In this document: positions 21,215-33,300 of the stretch, piece by piece
Position numbering within the stretch: position 1 is the stretch's first letter
Layout of the letters: each line of letters starts with the position of its first letter
Assembly (NCBI GenBank): GCA_040285825.1
Contig: JAUPSS010000012.1
Location: forward strand, 558,001 to 622,000
DNA from: Eukaryota sp. TZLM1-RC
Lineage: Eukaryota; Metamonada: BaSk clade
Reading direction: 5' to 3'
DNA: 64,000 bases
Program-made: the position numbers and the translations under genes
Notes under the pieces: generated by a model
Databases searched by the model: none
Seen by the model: the letters and a program-made list of their open reading frames with translations, nothing else
What the model was told of the DNA's origin: nothing

Positions 21215-23810
21215 CTATAAATCTTCTTCGCTGCCTCTTTCAACTTTGACACCATATCGACCTTCATTTGTCCAAAATAAAGAATCAACAAAATTGAGAA
21301 AATATTTAGATGCTAGTGTGTGAAAAATTTTGGAAATAGCGATTGGTCCAACACTTTATTTGGTTTTGTCAAAACTATCAATTTGGATGATATAAAACCA
21401 ACCGAGAATCATCCAAAGTTCCATTTAGTATATGATCTGCCATATACATTAAATTATCGGCTAATTCAGCATTAATGGCTGAAGGAAATAACCAGAAAGC
21501 AGACAAACCCCCTACTGTGTCTTTTTTGTCATTTGCAATCATTGTTATGCATAAACTATTTTCTTGAAAGTCACTGTATTCTTCAAATAGGTGCGATTTT
21601 TTATTTTTTCTATTAAATTTTCGTTTTTGAAGATAACCTTATCTTCAACTTGAGTAAAAGCATTGGAAAATTTGCTTACTGAGCCCACTTTTAGAAAACA
21701 AATTCATAACTCTATCAAAAACTCAACAGACAATGAATAGGTCTTTTGTCCTTTTATCATTATGAACAAATACAACATCATAACCTACTTTAATTCAGCA
21801 GAATAATTTAATGTTGTAATAACTGAAGCAGAACGTTTACCCATTGTTGCCATGTTGGAAATTTTTGGAAAGAAGTTATTAGTTTGGTTTATTGAAATAG
21901 AAACTCCAGGTTCTAAGATGACAAATGTTGTGACAACTGAAGTCAATTGGATTATAGAATGAAAACTGTTTCACAGTAAAATACAACCATGAGAATCATC
22001 AATGACACGATTTACTAAGTGTTGGAGCAGAATCATGTATTTGAAATAACAAAACAATCCAGTGTAGTTGTAACACAATCGATAGGGAGGGTATCCCTTG
22101 TATCCATATCTTGAAAATTGTACGTAATCTGGGAAGTTGCAGAGATGATCTGTGTAACCTTGAACACACTGTGGAGTATTTCCGTCCGATTTACCCAGAG
22201 GACATCCAAACTTCATTGGTAACGAAATTGAGACATATACTTCAACAAGACGAAGCATCCAAACCACCAGTAGGGAATCCTCAACAAGGCAGACCTACAA
22301 TTTCACATGGTGTAAAGTATGGGGCCGGTAATATATCAGCCGTTAAGCAAAACCTCAACTCATTCCCCTGAGTGTTACAATTGTTGCGTCGAATAGCCAA
22401 TTGCTCTGCATGTGAACCACAAATAACAGAATCAGTTAAGTAGAAAATGAATGAATATTTGATGATCACTGTAAAACCTAATATGTTATTCTATCTTCCA
22501 CAAGTCTTTGTACGCTATTTGTGTAGGATCTATAAGATGCACAAGAGTCGAATAGCCAATTACTCTACATGTAAACCACCAATAATGGAAGTAGAAACTG
22601 AATGAAAATTCAATGATCACTGCACAACCCAATAGGTTCTTCTATCTTCCACAAGTCTTTGTGCATTATTTGTGTAGGATCTATCAGATGCATTATTGGA
22701 CATATGCCGATTATTTTTTCTTGCAACTGCTGTGTCATAAGGACGCTTCTGGTTGGTTTCCAGTCGAAAAATGGTGGGCTTATAATGATTAAAAATAGTG
22801 GAATCCACAACAGATGCAATGTATTCTGGAACAAATTGTTTCAACTTCTCATTTGTCAGCACGGGAGAAACAATCAAGTAAATCTGGTGTGCATCAACTG
22901 CCTGTATTTGCAACAAATAAAAGCAAGAAGAAAACCTCGCAAGGAATCGCGTCTCGCTTAATGATTTGAATAATGTGATTAAGGAGTTCCCAAGCCATAA
23001 ATCAGCAGCCTTATCAACAATCAAGGGTGAAAGCTTTTCAAAAACATCAATAAAGGCCACCAAAGGATCCTTTCGTAACTGGTAGACTGAAATGTGTTAT
23101 ATTATCTGACAGTGATTCAGCAAGAAAATCCACATTCTTGGAATGTGTGCTTTTTGTCAGCCAAGTAATAACCTCAAACAGGCCACTTTTGACACATTCG
23201 TGTCTTGAAGATCAGACACAATAAATGAGTAGAGAATGATGTGATATTCTTCATATTCCAAAACAGGTACCAAAACTTCTTAAAGTGTAGGTATTTCGAT
23301 ATACGTAACCGAACATTGTACATTATGCAAAAACTCGGCAGATAGCGCCATATTCTTCAATGGTTTGGGTTGCAAGACAAGAAAAAACACCACAACTAAT
23401 TAACCAATAAGGAGACACTGAATCCAAACAAACAAGAACATTTGGAGTTTCATACAGTATTGGCATAGTATCTTGCAAATAAATCGGCTCTAAATATAGC
23501 AGTTTGGCGCCAAAATCTGTAAAGAAAGTGTAAAATGTGTAAGGATTGGCTTTGGTAATGGTGTTGATTCACATGGTATTCGAAAAATGACCTTCCGATC
23601 GCTGAACTACGTAGAACATCTGTATGGAAGATTGTATCAAATAAGCAATGCAAAAATAGTTCGCCATGTAATGATCATTAAAGCAATTGTCCTCTGTTAA
23701 TTCAAGAAAACTGCAGCATCCAATACACATTACATTCCTCAATAAAAAATCATCACCGTCGAAACGATGATTATAGTCCCGAACTAGCTCAGAACCAACA
23801 CTGTGTTAAC
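21215..23810 (-). pseudogene. Large decayed protein-coding gene (many frame breaks)
   Basis: Minus-strand frames join into a coherent protein-like sequence of roughly 850 codons, although no single frame is long. From the 5' side: SELVRDYNHRFDGDDFLL; HCLFDTIFHTDVLRSSAIG; MPILYETPNVLVCLDS; MALSAEFLHNVQC...; VITWLTKSTHSKNVDFLAES; DPLVAFIDVFEKLSPLIVDK through PEYIASVVDSTIFNH (the longest open piece, 22617-23063). Further left come FPDYVQFSRYGYK, TSVVTTFVILEPGVS, GLSAFWLFPSAINAEL, and a final SKYFLNFVDSLFWTNEGRYG ending at TAG 21215-21217. The helical middle resembles HEAT-like scaffolds. A Rap/RalGAP-like domain in the C-terminal third is conceivable (VIDDSHG..., ILEPGVSISI) but not proven. The many stops and a local tandem duplication make it a real pseudogene rather than a sequencing artefact. 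Confidence 0.6.
22388..22705. repeat. Two tandem copies of a 159-bp unit
   Basis: GTCGAATAGCCAATT recurs at 22388 and 22547, each followed by matching sequence ending in CCACAAGTCTTTGT and a TTTGTGTAGGATCTAT block. The copies differ at many sites, so the duplication is old. It lies within the decayed gene and adds to its disruption. Confidence 0.75.
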
Positions 23811-24396
23811 CATGATTCCAGTCTTTACTGAAAAGTTTTTGAAAGTATGATGGAAATTAGCATAGCAAAAGACGAAATACAGAAAACTCTAAACTCTTAT
23901 ATCTTATAGGTATTCTATTCTGTCACTCAATAACTGTTGTAGGAATGTCAAAAGGATCCAATTATGCACTAAACTTGTATCAAAATTCTGCACAGTTGAA
24001 TTGAACAAGCAAGCCAATGATTTGAGTGAAAGTTTTGTGCAGTTAGCATTTGAGTTACTGCCAGTGATAAGGTTCTTTAATATAAAAGTAGACTTAAACA
24101 GATTGTCAACCTATTCGAAAATCCATGCAGTATATTATTTTGCTTGGTTTTATTTATTATTGAATCGCCAATATTAGATACTATGATACGACTCTTCACT
24201 AAGACAACGAAGGTTTCCTGAACATCCTATTGCATTGAAATAAGAAAAACACCAAATGTAGTCTATGTGTTGTAGAAGGGCACAGCCGTGCAACATAAGG
24301 TAATAAATAGGTCAACAGTGTTTCCTTATCATCTAAGATGATTTTGGATCTGAGTTTTTGAACTGTTTTCTTTCGATTTGAAACAGTCCTGTCCTG
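23811..24396. other. Intergenic region upstream of the RCC1-PH gene
   Basis: No gene recognised. AT-rich, with the divergent start regions of the decayed gene (left) and the giant gene (right). Confidence 0.4.
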
Positions 24397-27300
24397 ATGA
24401 CATTTCTTCTGGCTTGTCGAGGACCTTTTCTGATGTTCTCAGATGGCTACAGTTGTTATGTGTTTGACAAATCGGTCAACTCTTTCATAAGACTTCAACA
24501 CGATGTTCCTACTCAAAAAGTATTTCAGGCACATACTGCATTTGTTGTGTTATCGGAAACCAATGATTACTATCTGGTTGAACCCAAATCTCTGGACTCT
24601 TCCTTTACAATTACTCGTCCACTTCCCTCACTTTCTTCTCTCACTGTATCTTCATTTGTCGTTGTTGATCCATGTGTTTATGCTCTTGGTGAATCAGCCG
24701 TGATTAAAATTGATCTTACTTCCTCAGATACGACCGAGATTCTTCTCCCGTTCAGTCCGATGCAAATGGAGTTAGCTGGTGACAACATCTCCCTGATTTC
24801 AACCGAAGGAGAACTCTATTCTCTCAATGCCAGTAATGGTGAAGTCACACATGAATCCATAAACGGTATTGTTAACTTTGCTCCTGGTGATGATTTCTCA
24901 CTTTTTACCACTTCTGATCGGAAACTACACGTAATTGATATGATTGATCGCCAATCAATCCCAATCACCGATATTGATGACGTAACTCATGTTTCCATTT
25001 CTGGTAACAATGCAATTTGTGCGACAGATGCTCATGTTCATGTGCTTACCTTATCTAAATCTAATTCTATTACCCCCAAGATACTGTTTTCTTGTCCAAT
25101 TACTGACTTTACTGACCCCATTTCCAATGTTTTTGCTACTCCTGCTGGGTTTTATGTAGCTTCTAACGGTGTTTTCTTTGCTGAATTGCCAGAAAAACCA
25201 TATGATTTTGTTGGTGATTCAGTCAAGTTTAAACAAATACTAGCATTTGATGACAGCAATGATCCTCTTCTTTGCGAAGCTGGTGATGCAGAACAGACAA
25301 CGACTCTGGAGGCACCAAAGCCAACAGAAAATGAAGAATCCTTAAATACTACAGTTGGCAATTCCTCTTCCCCGGAAGGTTATGGTTCTGATTCAACCAA
25401 GGAGTCAGAATTGGAAGATAATCAAGATGTGAACGTCGCTGTTGAATCTTCCATTGATTACACTCGCTTAGGTAATCCTGAATTATGTAATCTTGATCAA
25501 ACACATGATGAAAAGAGATTATACTATAAGAATAAGTTGTTTCCAGAGGAATTGTCTTTTTATGCTTTGGATGAATCTTGTTTTCTTCAAAGGGGTCACC
25601 ACAGGCTCAAAGTTCCTGTTCCATTTGAAGTAGAGAAGTTTTTCATGTGTTCCAAAGGTCCTATAGTTAGGACTGCTGATTTCAAGTATTATCGATGGAA
25701 TTTTGATGGTGCTGATGAAATTGGTGAGGCAAAATTCGACCATTATGAGGGTCTTGATAATCTTGATATTGTTATGTTTTCACCGTTTCCTTTAAGCTCT
25801 GATGGCACTGTTTATGTACCTAAGCGTGATGAGGATGGAGATGTTGAGGAGAATGCTTTTGTGCCGTCAGAAGTACTTGTCAATATTCGTCATATTTCTA
25901 CATGTGATGAGCTGGCAGCTTTCGTTACTTTTGATGGTTACGTTTGGATATGGAAGCTGGAGGAGAACGAACTATTCAAACACCAAAGTTTGAGACACGT
26001 GACTCAAATTTCGGTGAGCCATTTTTTGGGCTTGGTTGTTCTGAATGACGGAACTTTGCTAGGATGGAGTAGTCACGGGGATTGTGGATTCTTGCCTAAT
26101 GGTGTTGAAAAAATTCCAATGGAAACTCCTGTTATTATTGATCTTCCTCCAATGGAGTACGTTGAAGTTGCATATGATCATGCTATTTGTTTAACCAAAG
26201 AAGGAACTGTTTATACTTTTGGTTCTAACAAGTCTGGTAAATGTGGAGTGGATTCAGATGACAACGTTATTCCTCCAACTCTATTACCATTTGAAGCTGT
26301 TGACCACGTGGCCATTGGTGAAGACAATTCTTATATTATTAAAGATGATGTGATTTATGCTTGTGGTCAAAGAGATGGACTTTTACGTAAGTCAAAGCAG
26401 AGTTTTTGCGCATCATTTAAACCTGGTTTTGCTCTATCTACTGGTCCGGAAAAGAAAGGTTCTGAGCTGCTCAAAAAACCCTGGGATAAGGAAGCTAATG
26501 CCAAGTTGATAAAGGAAGCAAGTCATGGTCTCAATAGAATTGCTTTTGGTATTGTAGGAAATCTTTTCTTTGTTAATAAAGAGGGGAAACTTTTAGCAAA
26601 AAGTAACCATCGATATGAGGTGCTTGGAACCTGCAAGAAATCCAAATACGGTTTCACCCAGGTGATTAATGGTAACGATGTATCAGATGTGTTTGTTGCT
26701 GACGAGAGTCTCCTTTTCAAAACCCAAAGTGGTCAGGTATTTGCTTGTGGTGACGGGGAAAAATTGGCTATTCCAAGTACTAGGAATGATATTGGAGGTT
26801 TCATCCGGACGGTTAAAGTAGCTATACCTTATAAAGAAGTAACTGGTGCCAAGTATTTCTGTGGTGAAGATGGACGTATTGCTGTTTTATTCCCAGATGG
26901 TAAAGGTGGCATCATCCAAGGAAGAAGAGGGCTCTTGTATCCCAAAGTAATTTATGACTCTCCCAATGCTATGATTACTTCTAATCGTGACTCTGAATGG
27001 TTTTTGAAAGAAGATGGGTCTGTCTATAGAGCTTCCCCTAAATTACGAAGAATAGTTGGTCTTTCTAATGTTGTTTTGCTGTCAGTGAGTGGATCCCACG
27101 GACTAGCCCTACTTAATGATGGTAATGTTGTAGCTTGGGGTCGTTGTTCTTTTAATGATGATTCAGATGCAGACTCAATTGATTTGAATTTTAATGATTT
27201 AAGCAGTCCTTCTTGCTGCACTTCTGAAGATGGAAATGGTTTTGGTAGTAATTATTCATTTTTGCGCGTCCCTAATTTACCCAAAGTTAAAGCAATTGCC

Positions 27301-30300
27301 GCTGGAAATCATTATTCTTTATTTGTCACTGAAGAAGGCAAAGTTTTAGTTATTGGAGATAATGATAAAGGCCAAATAGGACTTGGTGGAGTTGAAAAAG
27401 CTGAGGTTTTAACTGAAATTCCCAACTTGGATAATGTTTCCGGTGTAAAGGCACTCGATCATTCTGCTGTTGTAGTTTCTAATGGAGAACTCTATATTTC
27501 TGGTAAACTTGGTAAGTTTTTCTTTGATGAACCTTGTACTACTTTTACCAAAATTCCAGAGGTAAAGTACACCCCTGCTTTGAATTATTCGAAACTTGGT
27601 TATGTTGAACCAAACGATATTGACTTTTCCCAAGACGAAACAAGAATTAATTATTTAAATAGAATTCGTACCTCTACTAAATTAGCTGACATTATTATTG
27701 CCAATGATAATGAGTTTGTTTTTAACCACAAAAACCAATTTGATATACCATATCATGGAAAGATGGTTTTGAAACTCCCTAAAATTCAGCAATTATTCTC
27801 ATCAGAACATCGTCCTGTTGTCTGTACCCAGGACGTGACATATCATGTACCTTTGATTGATTATGAAAATCCTGAAGAAGCTTATGGTTACATCAAGGGG
27901 TTGGATTCACTCAAAATGAAACAATTTGTCTATTCCGCAAATTCTTTCTTTGGTCTTGACGCTATGGGTAATGTGTATCAAATCAATGAAAATTTTGAAG
28001 CGAAAGAGATTACTAAATTGAAAAATGTTCGTCAGATGTCACTTTTTGATTCATCTTTAGCTTTTGTTACTTTTGATGGCTCATTGTGGATATGGGATAA
28101 AGATAGTTATGGATTTACGAAGAATCAATTAATTTGTCACCCTTGCTTACTTAATGTGAAACAGGTTGCGATTGGTAATTTAGGAAATTGCCGCCATTTT
28201 CATTTAGTTGTTTTGAATGATGGAACTCTACTTTGCTGGGGTAATGGAAAACATGTTGGTTTCTGTAATGATGAAATTCCAATGGAAATTCCTGAAATAA
28301 TTGATGTCCCTCCAATGGAATACGTGGCAGTTTCGGGAGATCATGCTATTTGTTTAACCAAAGAAGGAACTGTTTATACTTTTGGTTCTAATAAGCATGG
28401 TAAATGTGGAGTTATTTCAGACGACAACGTAATTGCTCCAACATTACTGCCTTTTGAAGCTGTTGACCACGTTGCTATCAGTAAAGACAATTCTTATTTC
28501 ATTAAGGATGATGTGGTTTATGCTTGTGGAAAATCTAGTGGGATTTTTTCGAGACCTCCACCTTATCATCAGTTCAAACCGACAATTTCCTTGTCAACTG
28601 GGGTAAAGTCCAGAATGTTATCAGAACCTTTAACTGATTGGTCATTGGAAGAGAGTTCCTTGATTTTCAAAAATGCCATGCAAAACCTTGACAGAATTGC
28701 CCATTATGACGATAGATTGGTTTATGTAAATGATGAAGGTATAGCTCTTGGAATTGGTTGCAATTATTCTTATCAATTAGGGTTTGGTCACTCTACTAGT
28801 GTCACCAAATTTACCCAAATTCCATTGTTCAATGGTGTTCGGAGCGTTTACTTGACTAAACATTTTTCTCTTTTCCAATCATTAGAAGGTGAAGTTTTTG
28901 GATGTGGACTTTATCTGGATGCTTTTAAAACCTTAACACCTGGTTTATCAATTGAACATACGGAGAAAACTGTGTCTAGCCTTGGTAGTTTGGGTTTTAT
29001 CAATGGTGTTTGCAATCACTATCAAGATTCAGTCTTGGTTTTAAATGGTATTGCAATGCTGGCCAAAGAGGGTTCAAAACCAGTTACATTACTCTCAGAT
29101 GTCGTTCAAATTTTCAGTTCCGACATCAGTAGTGTTTGGCTGCTCACTTCTAGTGGCCATGTTTATCGCTATTCGAGATCTCTTAAACGTATTATTGGTT
29201 TGTCTAGAGTTGCTTTACTTTCTGTTAGTAAAACTCATGGTCTTGCTTTACTTAATGATGGAAGGGTGGTTTCATGGGGTAAAGTTAACACTAATGCTCT
29301 TGGTTTTAGTCCTGATGACGTTCCTGATGACGTTTACTTAGATGATGGAGAGGGCAGTGTTCCAGAGTTTTCCTACGTTGATGATGAATATGGGTTCCCA
29401 ATTGACGCAACTTTTCACTACAAAATAATCCCCAATTTACCCAAAGTTAAAGCAATTGCTGCTGGAAATCATTATTCTTTATTTGTCACTGAAGAAGGCA
29501 AAGTTTTAGTTATTGGAGATAATGATAAAGGTCAAATAGGACTTGGTGGGGTTGAAAAAGCTGAGGTTTTAACTGAAATTCCAAATTTGGAAAATGCTTC
29601 TGGGGTAAGGGCATTTGAGGATTCTGCTGTTGTAGTTTCTAATGGAGAACTCTATATTTCTGGTAAACTTGGTAAGTTTTTCTTTGGTGAACCTTGTACT
29701 ACTTTTACCAAAATTCCAGAGGTAAAGTACACCCCTGCTTTGAATTATTCAAAGCTTGGTTATGTTGAACCAAACGATATTGACTTTTCCCAAGACGAAA
29801 CCAGAATTAATTATTTGAATAGAATTCGTCCAATCGACTCGTTCAGTTTCCACTTTTTTGATTCTCAAAGTAATTACTGCGATTGTTCATCAGGGAATAT
29901 AGTTAAATTCCCATTAGGTGACGATGTCATTGAAAGCTACATCGTCAAAGACTTTCCAATCGTTCGGAATTCTAAAGGGCAGTATTTCACCATCAATAAT
30001 CGGGATGAGTTTGATCGTTATCATATCTCTGGATTAGATAATGTCAAGGTAAAGTACTTTTGCTATCTTCCCAGTTGGTTTGATCTACCTGCGGCCCTAC
30101 GTGCATTAACTACTGATGGTGATGTTTTTACAATTCCGCTTTCCAAAACAGATCATTACATTCCCGCTGGTGAAGCCCAGTTGTTATCAGAAATTTCCAA
30201 TGTTAGGCAAATGACCATTACTACTCTCTATTCTTTATTTGTTACTTTTGATGGTCATCTATATTATTGGGGTAGAACTGGACTTGATGCATGTCTTATT

Positions 30301-33300
30301 CGCCATCCGACATTACATAATGTCAAACAAGTGGCAATTGGAACACGTTCTCATTTAAAGGGTCCATTATTGGTGGTTTTAAATGATGGAACTTTACTAG
30401 GTGCAGCAGAAAAGTTTTATCCAGGATTTAAACCCGAATACGATACACCGGAAATCCCGATGGAAACTCCTATAATTATTGATGTCCCTCCAATGGAATA
30501 CGTGGAAGTTTCGGGAGACCATGCTATTTGTTTAACCAAAGAAGGAACTGTTTATACTTTTGGTTCTAATAACTATGGTAAATGTGGAGTTAATTCAGAT
30601 AGCAAGATCATTCCTCCAACTCTATTACCTTTTGAAGGTGTTGATCATGTTGCCATTGATGATCAATGTACTTTCCTAATTAAGGATGATCAACTTTATC
30701 GATGTGGGTATCGGAATGATTCTCATGGTGAAGATTCAGATGGCTTTGTTCCCGTTGTTTCTCTCAAATATGGGTGCTTAGCAAAAGATTTAGATCAAGT
30801 AATTGATGACTTGGAAACTAATCAAAACATTGAAGCTGAAGTCGCTCAAGAGGAATCGACTGAGCAAGTTGAAACTCAACCATCAGTTGATGAAGCTGAA
30901 ATCAAAGAAGCTGAAGTCGCCCAAGAGGAATCTACTGAGCAAGTTGAAACTCAACCATCAGTTGATGAAGCTGAAATCAAAGAAGCTGAAGTCGCTCAAG
31001 AGGAATCGACTGAGCAAGTTGAAACTCAACCATCAGTTGTTGAAGCTGAAATCAAAGAAGCTGAAGTCGCTCAAGAGGAATCGACTGAGCAAGTTGAAAC
31101 TCAACCATCAGTTGATGAAGCTGAAATCAAAGAAGCTGAAGTCGCCCAAGAGGAATCTACTGAGCAAGTTGAAACTCAACCATCAGTTGTTGAAGCTGAA
31201 ATCAAAGAAGCTGAAGTCGCTCAAGAGGAATCGACTGAGCAAGTTGAAACTCAACCATCAGTTGATGAAGCTGAAATCAAAGAAGCTGAAGTCGCCCAAG
31301 AGGAATCTACTGAGCAAGTTGAAACTCAACCATCAGTTGATGAAGCTGAAATCAAAGAAGCTGAAGTCGCTCAAGAGGAATCGACTGAGCAAGTTGAAAC
31401 TCAACCATCAGTTGATGAAGCTGAAATCAAAGAAGCTGAAGTCGCTCAAGAGGAATCGACTGAGCAAGTTGAAACTCAACCATCAGTTGATGAAGCTGAA
31501 ATCAAAGAAGCTGAAGTCGCTCAAGAGGAATCGACTGAGCAAGTTGAAACTCAACCATCAGTTGATGAAGCTGAAATCAAAGAAGCTGAAGTCGCCCAAG
31601 AGGAATCTACTGAGCAAGTTGAAACTCAACCATCAGTTGTTGAAGCTGAAATCAAAGAAGCTGAAGTCGCTCAAGAGGAATCGACTGAGCAAGTTGAAAC
31701 TCAACCATCAGTTGTTGAAGCTGAAATCAAAGAAGCTGAAGTCGCCCAAGAGGAATCTACTGAGCAAGTTGAAACTCAACCATCAGTTGATGAAGCTGAA
31801 ATCAAAGAAGCTGAAGTCGCTCAAGAGGAATCGACTGAGCAAGTTGAAACTCAACCATCAGTTGTTGAAGCTGAAATCAAAGAAGCTGAAGTCGCTCAAG
31901 AGGAATCGACTGAGCAAGTTGAAACTCAACCATCAGTTGATGAAGCTGAAATCAAAGAAGCTGAAGTCGCTCAAGAGGAATCTACTGAGCAAGTTGAAAC
32001 TCAACCATCAGTTGATGAAGCTGAAATCAAAGAAGCTGAAGTCGCTCAAGAGGAATCGACTGAGCAAGTTGAAACTCAACCATCAGTTGATGAAGCTGAA
32101 ATCAAAGAAGCTGAAGTCGCCCAAGAGGAATCTACTGAGCAAGTTGAAACTCAACCATCAGTTGATGAAGCTGAAATCAAAGAAGCTGAAGTCGCTCAAG
32201 AGGAATCGACTGAGCAAGTTGAAACTCAACCATCAGTTGATGAAGCTGAAATCAAAGAAGCTGAAGTCGCTCAAGAGGAATCGACTGAGCAAGTTGAAAC
32301 TCAACCATCAGTTGATGAAGCTGAAATCAAAGAAGCTGAAGTCGCTCAAGAGGAATCGACTGAGCAAGTTGAAACTCAACCATCAGTTGATGAACCTGAA
32401 ATCAAAGAAGCTGAAGTCGCTCAAGAGGAATCGACTGAGCAAGTTGAAACTCAACCATCAGTTGATGAAGCTGAAATCAAAGAAGCTGAAGTCGCTCAAG
32501 AGGAATCGACTGAGCAAGTTGAAACTCAACCATCAGTTGCTGAAGCTGAAATCAAAGAAGCTGAAGTCGCTCAAGAGGAATCGACTGAGCAAGTTGAAAC
32601 TCAACCATCAGTTGCTGAAGCTGAAATCAAAGAAGCTGAAGTCGCCCAAGAGGAATCGACTGAGCAAGTTGAAACTCAACCATCAGTTGCTGAAGCTGAA
32701 ATCAAAGAAGCTGAAGTCGCCCAAGAGGAATCTACTGAGCAAGTTGAAACTCAACCATCAGTTGATGATGCTGAAATCAAAGAAGCTGAAGTCGCTCAAG
32801 AGGAATCGACTGAGCAAGTTGAAACTCAACCATCAGTTGATGAACCTGAAATCAAAGAAGCTGAAGTCGCTCAAGAGGAATCGACTGAGCAAGTTGAAAC
32901 TCAACCATCAGTTGCTGAACCTGAAATCAAAGAAGCTGAAGTCGCTCAAGAGGAATCGACTGAGCAAGTGGAAGTTCAACCATCAGTTGATGATGTTGAA
33001 ATCAAAGAAGCTGAAGTCGCCCAAGAGGAATCTACCGAACAAGTGGAAGCTCAACCATCAGTTGATGATGTTGAAATCAAAGAAGCTGAAGTCGCCCAAG
33101 AGGAATCTACCGAACAAGTGGAAGCTCAACCATCAGTTGATGATGTTGAAATCAAAGAAGCTGAAGTCGCCCAAGAGGAATCGACTGTGCAAGTTGAAAC
33201 TCAACCAGCAGTTGATGATGCTGAAATCACAGAAGCTGAAGTCGCTCAAGAGGAATCGACTGTGCAAGTTGAAACTCAACCAGCAGTTGATGATGTTGAA

